A stretch of DNA of 12,272 bases from positions 1 to 12,272 of the forward strand of contig WKLE02003899.1 in assembly GCA_014885115.2 (NCBI GenBank), written 5' to 3'. The stretch's first letter is position 1. Each line of letters begins with the position of its first letter. The DNA is from Asterionellopsis glacialis. Taxonomy: Eukaryota; Bacillariophyta; Plagiogrammaphyceae; Rhaphoneidales; Asterionellopsidaceae. A model generated the notes under the pieces. It was not told the origin of the DNA. It ran no database searches and worked only from the letters and a program-made list of their open reading frames with translations. Below are positions 1-8,226 of the stretch, in pieces. A program made the position numbers and the translations under genes.

Positions 1-135
1 ATCAATGTCAAAAAAAAAAAAAAAGTGAACACACATACATATTATTATATATAAACAAGGATGGTTAGATTGTATTGGAGAAAAAGTGTGTGCCACTCTA
101 GTTAGTACTTATCGTGAGAAAACAAACAGTAGGGT

Positions 136-169
<34 letters not shown>

Positions 170-3100
170 GATTGAAAACTTACTCAATTTGACCAGGTTT
201 CCTATCTCAGTCGGTATCTGACCACTCATATCATTGCCACCCCATACCAAAAGATACTCTTTTTTGTTTGAACAAGTTTAAACAAATGAAACACCAAGTG
301 TTTTAGAATACTTACTAGAATTTTTTTTAACACACCCCAAAAACAGACAGCATCATATACAGTACTGCCAAAAAACGTACCAAGATTGGTAAGGGCTCCA
401 ATACCATCCGGGAAACCTTCAAGTTTATCCGATGTTATTGTAAACGTCTCTATGCACAGGAGATTTATACATTAAATCGAAGGCAAGAATATGAGAACAA
501 ATATGTCATGTACGCAGTACAAAACTGCTTCAACTAATTGTCAGCAGAGACACCCACACTGAAGAAACAATCTGTATCTTGTATTTAAACAAAAAATGGT
601 TTGTTAACCTCAGACGTAAACTTACCAAGATTGACTAGACCGTACACTTCACTTGGGATAGTACCCGTATAATCACCACCGAACAGTTCAAGGCGTTCTA
701 CAAAAAGAATTCACCAAAAAGAAGTGTAACCATTGAAAAATTGAGAAAGAAGTCTCAAACTCATACATGTATTCACTATCTTCACTACCCAAAAGACACA
801 ATGTAATCAGCGTCAAGAACTTACCTAGATGGGCAAGTCTTCCAACCTCTGTAGGAATACTACCACGGAGGTTATAATTGTCATTTAAAAAAATTCCCTC
901 TAGAAAAAGGATGTAAAGTACAGAAGTTAGGGGGTCTGAGATATTAACTACGTGTGTACATTTCCTGTTGAATTGAAATCTAGTATTTTTTGTCTCAAAA
1001 GCAGGCCATGAAACACAAACGACTCTAGACAAGTAGCAATGACTAACCTAAGTCTTGCAGCATTGAAATTTCTGCAGGTATAGTTCCTTCAAGTCCTTGT
1101 TCAGCTGTTATCGTAAAGCAAATAATGTGAGTGTCTTTAGAAGTATCTCATGGGGTATATATATCATCATTTGGACACTATTTTTTAGAGCAACATTCAG
1201 TTTTAAAATCCTCTGCTTGGGTGTACTTACTTAGATCAATCTCCGTAACAAAGGCATTCGAATTGCACGTGATACCTGGATCCCACCTACATTCATTTCC
1301 ATCTGATAACCATGATTGTGTGCCCTGGTCATCGGTTTGAAGGTTTGTTGCAAATTTTAAAACTGCCAGCACGTACCTCTGAAGGAAAAAATCACTGTCG
1401 CACGATGAAAACTCAGAATCGTCTTCATTGATCCATTGTATAGCCTTGCCTTGTGCGGTGTTAAGATTTACGTAGGGGTTTGGATTAGAATTGAAATTCA
1501 GCATATCCTTCAAACAACGTGGGGTAACTACAAAAGGGATTATCACTCTAGTCCATGCTGTCATCCATTCCTCCTGCTTGGTAAGTAGGATGCTAGAGCT
1601 TCCAGATTCCATTCCGTCGTGTATGGCATACTTGAACGTTGAGGCTTCCGTCTTAATGGCTAACTTGCAATTCGAACCGTCCTCCACATAAATTGTTTCA
1701 TCTCCATTAAATGGGAAAGATAAAACGGACCTCAGCGGAATATGTAAGTGGGTAATATCATTGCATCTTAGGTCTACTTCAATTAGTGGAGTATGGCCAA
1801 ATTTAAAAACCCAGGCAGCATCAACATCGACGACAAGGTTGATAGTAATTGGAACCATTGCGGGGTCTTTACATTCAGGATATCCATCACCTTGGGATAT
1901 ATTGGCTCCAAAGGTAGATGACAACAAACCTCCCATACCACAAACATGTTCTTTCATACATGTAGCCCCACAACAATCGCCCCCGTCGTAATTAAAATCA
2001 GCGCTATTGAAGAAGGAGTCGCAATACCCATTACCAATAGGTGCATTTTCACAAAGTGGTCCCGTTGCTCCATGCTTGCACTGACACTTCCCATCTTGAC
2101 ACAAACCTTCGAAAAGACAGGGATTTGTCGTATTGTTACAATATGTACACACTAGATGCACATCCATTAATCGACTGTAATCTGGAGATGGGAAGGCATT
2201 CTGATCTCCAAAATCCATCGCATGAAACCAACGTAACCCTATTGGTGTACCAGTATCATACAATGATTCAATGGCAACTCCTTCGCTTACGAAAAAAGCC
2301 TTGTAAGTTGATACTGCTGCATGGAAGTCTTCAAGAAAGTAGTTTGCAATAGCTTCACGATCTCTCCCCTCGAGAGGCGTGAATACACCTGTGTGAGTAA
2401 GAATCCAACGCTCTCCATTGAAGAGAATCAGGTCAAAATCAGGTCCTTCTCCGCCAATATAAATTGGATGGTAGTAGGCTTGTATGCTGTTCGACGAGTG
2501 AGGATTTTCTGATTCTAAAATAGTGTAGCTAGTTGACCATTCATGATTTTTATTGGTGAATGATGAATCTTCACCAAAGTCAGAAATTATGCTTAGGCTT
2601 CTGCAAGGATTACTCAATTTGCAATCTGGGCCATATGTTCCAGTTTGACAACGGCACATTTGTCCATTGCATGTATGCTGATCAACACAGGAAAAGCCAA
2701 AGCTATCAAGCTGAACTCCCGTTTTCGATTCAATCCACGGGGATGAAAGTGTGGTTTCAATGTCGTAAGAGTGTGTTTCGGCAGACTTTACCTTCCATTC
2801 ACACACATTGTTCTTGCCGTAAGTGAACGTCCAAGCCTTTTCTTCCTCACAGTAGCCAAATTTTCCCTGCAAAGTTTGGTTTCTAGACACTTGTTGAATA
2901 TACTGGGCTCTATTCCCGTTGCTATTGCTATTATCCCGTTCATATAGTCCGTTGAAAGCTCCTGACACCGGTAACAAGTCATCACTGAATTGAACCCGCA
3001 AAGTTTTGCAAAGCCACTCACCCGATCGTTGCTGGTACACGACATATCCCATACCAGCAAACATTACAATAAGGATGACGGTAAACCAAATTATGCGAAA

Positions 3101-3991
3101 GAGATTGAGCATGGTTCCTGTTGTTTGACCCTCAACATTGTACAATGTTTCGGATATCTTTCGGCATTTTTCTTGAGTTGCCACACCAAAATAACCAGAC
3201 TTTGAAAGGACGAAACACACACGGTCCAACTGGGTCACAAATTCAATTGCTGTAAAGTTTAGTATTAGAATAAATACATTGTCGGCCACAACAATGAGTA
3301 AGAATGTCACGGCCAACCCAAGAACACTTTCCATGAATCGGCAAAGAGATGAGAACCACCACTTGCAACTCGAAGCTTCAGGAAACTTTTGCCCGAAACT
3401 ATCACTGTCGTAGCCTTCCCAGATTTGTTCTAGAGATATTTGTAGATTCTGTTGGGTAAGTATGGCAATTATGATAGCAAGGAATTGTGCCACGCGGACA
3501 ATAATTTCTACATTGGCTGGAATACCAAGAGCATTTTTGCTTCCACTTTGATTGACGATGTCCTTTACCAAAAGGCTGAAAATTGTACCCTGAGCTGCAA
3601 AAACAAGAAGAGCTAGCAGGACGGGACCGCTACACAATCTTGAACAAAGGAGAAAGCTAAATATGTCTTCGGGGAGTCTGTTTTCACCAGTTTCATGGAC
3701 AACATGTTCTTTTTTGAAGTCAGAAAGCGATTGACTCTTGTTCATTTCATCTATTTGGGTTTGAAGGTGGTCGATGAGCGCCTTTTGAGCTTCAAGATCT
3801 GAATCAAAGGCAGCTGTTTGTTCTAGCCCTGACCTTTCGATTGCATCTACCCTGGTTGGGTTGCGAAGCGAATGCCGGATATCTGTCGTGGAAGGAGAAA
3901 GACCATCAGACGGGCGACGCTGTTGAAAAGTACTTCTTGCACCCGAATCAATCATCCTTTTCTCGCTACTTATTTCACGCGAGAGGTTCAT
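1..3991 (-). CDS. Multi-pass membrane LRR receptor-like protein with EGF and LNR modules (3' end off the window)
   Basis: Receptor-like protein of a diatom-expanded family; ligand unknown. Exons read as 3991-1231, 1104-1048, 899-825, 697-626, 449-381 and 258-184, with the last donor at 183-182, so the gene continues leftwards. At least 1036 residues are encoded here. Order: polar N-terminus with a probable coiled coil (about 54-95); hydrophobic segments near 122-143, 160-181, 221-250 and 295-318; a Cys-containing linker; EGF-like modules at C435-C457 and C625-C647; an LNR-like module with YDGGDCC (668-674); an LRR N-cap (W894, C901-R-W, C909); then plant-type LRRs reading L-x-G-x-I-P-x-E. No kinase domain is seen. 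The ATG at 3991 was chosen because the open frame above it (to 4285) resembles nothing and this ATG has a good AAAATGA context. The family call is firm; start and membrane topology are less so. Confidence 0.85.
136..170. repeat. (AG)n microsatellite in the last visible LRR intron
   Basis: Almost pure AG dinucleotide tract with one AAA interruption near 144-146. On the coding (minus) strand of the LRR gene it is a TC tract starting 13 nt inside the intron that begins at 183. A 15-nt A run (10-24, poly-T on the minus strand) lies further into the same intron. I see no LRR exon between 1 and 183. Confidence 0.9.
184..1104 (-). repeat. LRR array encoded as one repeat per exon
   Basis: Five mini-exons (1104-1048, 57 nt; 899-825, 75; 697-626, 72; 449-381, 69; 258-184, 75) each encode one leucine-rich repeat. 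All are multiples of three and all junctions are phase 1. Donors are GTAAGT, GTTAGT or GTACGT, and every acceptor is AG. At four consecutive junctions the split codon is G|AG, giving Glu at the same LRR position (N/D/H-L-E). Cores read GLEGTIPAEI, NLRGSIPTEV, DYTGTIPSEV, KLEGFPDGI and DMSGQIPTEI. Introns are 126, 148, 127, 176 and 122 nt. The continuous LRR frame across five inferred splices supports the model. It was read by eye, without transcript data. Confidence 0.85.
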
Positions 3992-4020
3992 TTTGAAGGA
4001 ACAAAAAGATACACCGACAT
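3988..4020 (-). promoter_or_regulatory. Short uORF whose stop overlaps the LRR gene start (ATGA)
   Basis: An ATG at 4020-4018 opens a ten-codon frame that ends at TGA 3990-3988. That TGA overlaps the proposed LRR-gene start codon (3991-3989) as ATGA. If the transcript begins upstream of 4020, ribosomes could translate the uORF and reinitiate, or bypass it. The role is inference; only the arrangement is seen. Confidence 0.35.
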
Positions 4021-4510
4021 GAAAAAATCTTGAATGATGTTTATTTCCTAACCGATTCAAGAACTCTAATTTTATGACAAGATCGATTGACGGTGTTGAC
4101 TTACGACTGCTTGATTGTTGAATGGTTGATTGTTCTCTGCTGGGCTTTATTGACGTATTTTGAGATATGCGCGTATGTTGTTCGTAAAATTGGAAAAAAT
4201 GCGAAGCCATCGAGACACCACAACACAGAGCATTAGTAACAGTGTGTGGAGCATGCAGGAATTTCCACCACTGGAGGCGCCACATACGAAGTTCTCATGC
4301 ATGTATTTCTCGAATACGCGAATGAGAACTCTCCTCCCATCGTTTGTCCTGTTTTTTTTTCAGAAGTAATTGTTTTATTGTTTACGATATCTACCTCTCT
4401 CTGGAGAGTGGGAACTCGGTTCCGGATTCGTCTGTGGTCAGTCCTACCGTACGTACCACATCCTCTCACTCTTGAGTGCATCCCTTTATCATGTGATGCT
4501 AATCGGCCCT

Positions 4511-4629
4511 CTAGTCCGAGTCCTAGTCCTAGATTTGACCACTCAAACCTGTGTCCAAACAAACTTGCTCCTCTCTCTTCTTAGGACCTACATGCTTTTC
4601 CTAGGTCCTGGTCTAGTCCTACGTCCTGG
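4511..4629. repeat. CTAGTC hexamer run and AGGACCTA/TAGGTCCT inverted repeat
   Basis: Positions 4511-4534 read as four degenerate hexamer units (CTAGTC, CGAGTC, CTAGTC, CTAGAT). Further right, AGGACCTA (4583-4590) and TAGGTCCT (4602-4609) form a perfect 8-bp inverted repeat with an 11-nt spacer, followed by GTCTAGTCCTACGTCCTGG (4611-4629). Similar CTAGGACC-type sequence recurs at 5962-5969 and, inverted, at 8158-8186. The function is not evident. Confidence 0.6.
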
Positions 4630-4827
4630 TAGAACAAGGTTCCTGCCGTAATAACAAATTTTTAAATCCATTGCATATAACAAAAAATCCGTGATAAATG
4701 AACAAAGAGGTGCAGACATCAATACTAATTTATTTTGTTGTTGTTTTTGAAAAGTTTAGGTTTTTTTATCCTCCAAGTACGTCTAGTTTACAGGTAGTGC
4801 TTCTAGGGATATGTACAGGGGGGCAGT

Positions 4828-4833
4828 TTTATT
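4828..4833 (-). terminator. Possible AATAAA polyadenylation signal, first glycosyltransferase gene
   Basis: AATAAA on the minus strand starts 11 nt past the stop codon at 4844. The motif is weak evidence in AT-rich intergenic DNA, and algal signals are degenerate. Confidence 0.25.
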
Positions 4834-4843
4834 ACCAATATAT

Positions 4844-5809
4844 TCAAGGAGCATCTGTGTTGCACTGCTCCTTAATTTGATCCATCATTTCTATCCCCAT
4901 TTTCCCCCTGGAACTCATATCTTCTCTAGCGATCACGCCTGATTTCAATGCGCGATTAGAGGCAGGATTAGAGAGATGGGCTGCAATCTTTGTCTTCGCC
5001 AATTCGCAATTTATAACGTCTTTTTCCTTGTACGGGAATTCTGTCATTCTAAAATCCTTAATGTAAGATGCCTTATTTTTGTGATACAAATCTCGCAAGG
5101 CTAGCATATCACTGTAAGATTTCATATCAATATGTGCAATAGCTTCATCTAGTACTTCTTTGGCAACTCGATTCCATTCAGACGCTCTTCCTGATAAAAG
5201 AGCAGGGACATGACCCTGATAGACCGTGAATGCACCAAAATTTGGTAGATCAACCCCAAAACGAAGTTCCATTCCACCAAGAGGGAATACATCATTGTCA
5301 CTCATGAACCCCCCCTCACCCGCTGCAGCCATGGCCAACCATTTCATGAAGCACATATAAGCATAAGAGCCTTTCTTAATGTTACGGATTTGAGAAAGAG
5401 AAGAGGAATAATACTGGAAGTCGGGATGCTTCATAGCATCTTCCATCGTTAATACCCGTGGTTCCCAACCAGCTTCTCTCCAAGCCTGTTTCCACTGTAT
5501 CAATGGATCAATATGCATAAATATAGGAGTTGGCCAGATATGGCCACTATCAGACATGGTATTGTAGAAAGTTGATATTACAGGAGGATCGGATTTTGAT
5601 AATGATTTCGCGAAAGATTGAAGATTTCGACGTAGAGGTCGAGCCGTGGAAGTGAAAGCAAATGAGAATCCAAAAAGTGCTACTAAACTCAACAAAAGGA
5701 GTAAAGACTTCTTCCGTGATCGAAACGGAATCTGTTCTTCTCGAACTGACTTCGCGTGCATCGGAATCACCCCCTCCTGTGAATGATCTTTTCTATATGG
5801 TCGAAACAT
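4844..5809 (-). CDS. Putative type II membrane glycosyltransferase, copy 1 (DND variant)
   Basis: Probably transfers a sugar from a nucleotide-sugar donor in the Golgi or ER lumen; substrate unknown. The protein has 321 residues: a short basic cytosolic tail, a signal anchor (about 35-53), a short stem, then a GT-A-like domain from about residue 77. It contains W-x-x-AGW-E-P-RVLT-MEDA-x-KHP, YMCFMKWLAMA, MSDND (D171 and D173, the DXD metal site), GHVPALLSG, SEWNRVA, YSDMLALRDL and AAHLS, plus Cys at 153, 268 and 316. The start at 5809 was chosen because MFR-x-YRKD matches the start of the neighbouring paralogue; an upstream in-frame ATG would add 24 unrelated residues. Unlike its paralogues it has DND instead of DYD, and Asn281 where they have His. 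No intron is needed. The family call rests on motif reading, close to the DXD sugar-transferase (Gly_transf_sug-like) proteins. Confidence 0.75.
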   Translation of the reverse strand: MFRPYRKDHSQEGVIPMHAKSVREEQIPFRSRKKSLLLLLSLVALFGFSFAFTSTARPLRRNLQSFAKSLSKSDPPVISTFYNTMSDSGHIWPTPIFMHIDPLIQWKQAWREAGWEPRVLTMEDAMKHPDFQYYSSSLSQIRNIKKGSYAYMCFMKWLAMAAAGEGGFMSDNDVFPLGGMELRFGVDLPNFGAFTVYQGHVPALLSGRASEWNRVAKEVLDEAIAHIDMKSYSDMLALRDLYHKNKASYIKDFRMTEFPYKEKDVINCELAKTKIAAHLSNPASNRALKSGVIAREDMSSRGKMGIEMMDQIKEQCNTDAP

Positions 5810-6435
5810 AGCTGTTGATGTCTCCTCCGTATCCAGTGAGTTGCCAAAGTGGTCAAGATTAGAAGACCTAATAGTGAGCAAGTGGTATGTTTAGTGACGA
5901 AGGGATGGGAGAAAATGAATGAGATTGCTAAGGCCAACCATATAAGCTAATGGGTAGGCACTCTAGGACCTGTAGATATGAATGACCAAGTTGTCCGGGG
6001 TCTTTCCATGGTGATCTATACAGTGTTTTATTTATAAAAGATGACAGCTGCATATGACTTATATACAGTATTTTAAATGAGAACTAGTACCATGTAGAAA
6101 AACTGAATTACTGTACTTATTTCCCGTCAAGTTTCAGTCGTGCACCATAGAAGGGCAAAAATTACGAAAACATTATCGATGGTCCCTGGTAAACAAAAAA
6201 GAATATATGATGAATACACTGTTTGCGGCGTAGATAGGTTCCCGCTTCGTAAATTTAGAAGAACGAAATGCTGTCTTTACAGTGGAAGCGAAGTGAATTC
6301 GAACAAAACATAACTGCTGCTTTACAGTACCTATTTTATTCGTTTGCCCTAGAGAAAATATTATTCTAATTCAGCCTCTTTCAAATATAGATATAAATAT
6401 GTATGGTGTCTCATTGATCGACTGATATGTGCCCT
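5810..6435. promoter_or_regulatory. Spacer between tandem glycosyltransferase genes (promoter of copy 1, 3' end of copy 2)
   Basis: 626 nt without a convincing gene. It holds TACAGTA or TACTGTA at 6064-6070, 6109-6115 and 6323-6329. It also has a near-exact direct repeat, TATACAGTGTTTTA and TATACAGTATTTTA (about 6015 and 6062), and a CTAGGACC at 5962-5969. A minus-strand AATAAA at 6340-6335 lies about 96 nt past the copy 2 stop. Assigning the right half to the 3' UTR and the left half to the promoter is inference from gene order. Confidence 0.5.
6335..6340 (-). terminator. Possible AATAAA polyadenylation signal, second glycosyltransferase gene
   Basis: AATAAA on the minus strand, about 96 nt past the stop codon at 6436. 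Position is plausible for a 3' UTR, but the motif alone is weak evidence. Confidence 0.25.
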
Positions 6436-7548
6436 TCAGGCTACCTTCTTGGAAATCTTTGCATTCGTTTGTTTTTTAGTGGATGGTATAGACGTTGTGG
6501 AATCTTTTGCAACTTTTTTATCGTCTTTTCCATTGAGACATTGTGCTTTGAATTGATCCATTAATGCAAGACCAAGGTTACCACGAGAAGTTCCACTTCG
6601 AATGAGACCAGCTCGAGTGGACCGATCTGTATCTGAATGAGACAGATGAGCCGCCAAGCTTTTTTTGGCAATTTCGCATGCTACTACATCTTTCTTTGAA
6701 TAGGGGTAAGCTGCTAATTTCATTTCTTGGATGTATGACACAACATCCTGGTAATACAAGTCGCGTAAAGCTAGCATATCACTGTAAAATCTCTCGTTGA
6801 CATGCTCTAGAGCAACATCCAATACTCTCCTGGCAACGCGATTCCATTCAGATGCTGTACCAGACAATAGTGCAGGGACATGGCGTTGATAAGAAGTAAA
6901 TTTCCCATCGTTCGGTAAGTTATATCCAAGATCCGGGTTGATACCACCCAGTGGAAAGGTATCATAGTCACTCATGAACGCGTCTTGTTCTGATGCTGCC
7001 ATGGCAAGCCATCGCATGAAGCACATGTAATCATATGATCCTTTTCTAGAATTAGGAATGGCAGACAAGGCGGTAGAATAGTGTTCAAAATCGGGATGCT
7101 TCTTCGCATCTTCTAGGGTTAAAACTCGCGTGTCCCATCCAGCATCTTGCCAAGCTTGTTCCCATTGTCTCAAAGGATCAATTCTCATGTATTTATGAGA
7201 AGGGATATATAAACCAGTATCGGACCTTATTGAAAAAAAAGTATTCATAACAGGCCTGCTGTCATCCCCATCACTGCTCACTTCTTTCTTGGACACCTGA
7301 GATTCTATTTCGTTTTCTGCGAGATTTCGATTGAGAGGAGGAGCAGTAGTATCAAAAACGAACAAAAATGCAAGTATTGCAGCAGAACCAAAAAGAAGAA
7401 GAAGAGATCTCTTTGGGGGTGGGAATTGTTGTCGCTGCTCCACTTGCTGCTGTTCAAGATCAAAATGATAGCCACCTAGTTTGACTGTCTTGGCATTCAT
7501 AGGAATCATGTCTTCTTGAGGAAAATCTTTTCGGTAATTACGAAACAT
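6436..7548 (-). CDS. Putative type II membrane glycosyltransferase, copy 2 (DYD)
   Basis: Predicted Golgi or ER enzyme using a nucleotide-sugar donor; acceptor unknown. It has 370 residues with a Gln-rich cytosolic tail (to about 46), a signal anchor (about 48-66), a short acidic stem (about 75-98) and a catalytic domain (about 99-338). Motifs are AGW-D-T-RVLT-LEDA-KKHPDF, YDYMCFMRWLAMA, MSDYD (D194 and D196), RHVPALLSG-T-ASEWNRVA, FYSDMLALRDLYY and AAHLSH (H301, H304). C176, C291 and C337 are shared with the other two copies. A Lys-rich tail (about 340-370) is absent from copy 1. The ATG at 7548 matches the copy 1 start. Tail, anchor and catalytic domain all align with copy 1, so the two look like a tandem duplication. 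Family assignment rests on the DXD-like motif and surrounding pattern; no sugar specificity can be read. Confidence 0.8.
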   Translation of the reverse strand: MFRNYRKDFPQEDMIPMNAKTVKLGGYHFDLEQQQVEQRQQFPPPKRSLLLLFGSAAILAFLFVFDTTAPPLNRNLAENEIESQVSKKEVSSDGDDSRPVMNTFFSIRSDTGLYIPSHKYMRIDPLRQWEQAWQDAGWDTRVLTLEDAKKHPDFEHYSTALSAIPNSRKGSYDYMCFMRWLAMAASEQDAFMSDYDTFPLGGINPDLGYNLPNDGKFTSYQRHVPALLSGTASEWNRVARRVLDVALEHVNERFYSDMLALRDLYYQDVVSYIQEMKLAAYPYSKKDVVACEIAKKSLAAHLSHSDTDRSTRAGLIRSGTSRGNLGLALMDQFKAQCLNGKDDKKVAKDSTTSIPSTKKQTNAKISKKVA

Positions 7549-8226
7549 TTCACCTGCCTCTGTTTAATCCACCTCTACCGATGACTAAAGCGTAAAGAAA
7601 AAGTTGTAACTGTATCGAGAGACCTCACGCACACTCTGGTTCGGCGTTGCCTATCTTTCAAATTGTTGCTTTGTGGTACGTTGTATTATCGGTAGCCAAT
7701 CTCATACCTGGTAAATACATGTATGCCGATCGATAGCGGCAGGGTCGGTTAGATACTCCTAGAAAAAGTGTCTAAAGAAAAACAGATACAGTACCAGGTA
7801 CCGTCTTATACATACTCGGGAAGATTATGTAAAAAGACGTTTATTCGACAGCAAAATAATTATAAAAATATCGTTGGGCCAGAAAGATCAAAAGCCTACA
7901 TACTCTAGATCTACTGTAAAAAGTACCTTCAATAATTGTTCAATGACCAAGTAGATTTGGGACTTTTCGATTTGAGGCTGTTTCAATGTCCGGTTTGAAG
8001 GGTGGCATTCTTGAACTCGTTGCCGTCACGAAATTGGAACTGCAGTATATTTTTTGCATACTGTACCAGGTATATGGGTAGTCATCAATTCGTCACCAGA
8101 GGTTCACGTGCAACAAATTATCCTTCATTAGTTTGTTTATTTGTTTGCTCTATGATAGTAGGACTAGGAACCTAGGACCTCTAGACAGAACCTGACTGTG
8201 GCAACGATTTATTTTTCGAAACATCG
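7549..8226. promoter_or_regulatory. Shared divergent promoter region between glycosyltransferase copies 2 and 3
   Basis: The two genes start head-to-head 678 nt apart, so this stretch should hold both promoters. It contains an exact 10-bp direct repeat GTACCAGGTA at 7791-7800 and 8063-8072, and TACAGTA or TACTGTA at 7787-7793, 7912-7918 and 8059-8065. A CTAG-rich near-palindrome lies at 8158-8186, 41 nt before the copy 3 start. No gene is visible. Regulatory roles are inferred from position and repetition only. Confidence 0.55.

Larger units (their letters stand above)
4021..4843. other. Gene-free stretch: LRR gene upstream region and 3' side of the first glycosyltransferase gene
   Basis: No convincing gene. 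The right part (about 4640-4843) should hold the 3' UTR of the minus-strand gene ending at 4844; the left part should hold the promoter and 5' UTR of the LRR gene. A good minus-strand donor-like GTAAGTC lies at about 4102-4096 and could mark a 5' UTR intron, but no matching acceptor is obvious. The middle (4437-4630) is rich in CTAG, GTCCT and AGGACC motifs, listed separately. Confidence 0.6.

Noticed and set aside
51..97. Possible terminal LRR exon after an AG at 99-98 (minus), ending in TAA
   Set aside because: The phase fits, but the residues are out of register with the LRR pattern by two positions and lack the G-x-I-P core, so the next exon is more likely off the window.
1491..3205. Several open frames of 60-103 codons on both strands inside the large LRR exon
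   Set aside because: They are shadows of the strongly supported minus-strand reading frame with its EGF and LNR cysteine patterns.
3992..4285. Longer N-terminus for the LRR gene from an in-frame ATG at 4285 (98 extra codons)
   Set aside because: The added residues have no recognisable domain, signal peptide or membrane segment, and a good internal ATG lies at 3991. It cannot be excluded without 5' transcript data.
4246..4651. Overlapping plus-strand open frames of 93 and 112 codons
   Set aside because: They overlap in different frames across CTAG/GTCCT repeats and show no domain; they are best explained as chance frames in low-complexity DNA.
5810..5881. 24-residue upstream extension of glycosyltransferase copy 1
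   Set aside because: The paralogue begins exactly at MFR-x-YRKD, and the extension has no counterpart there.
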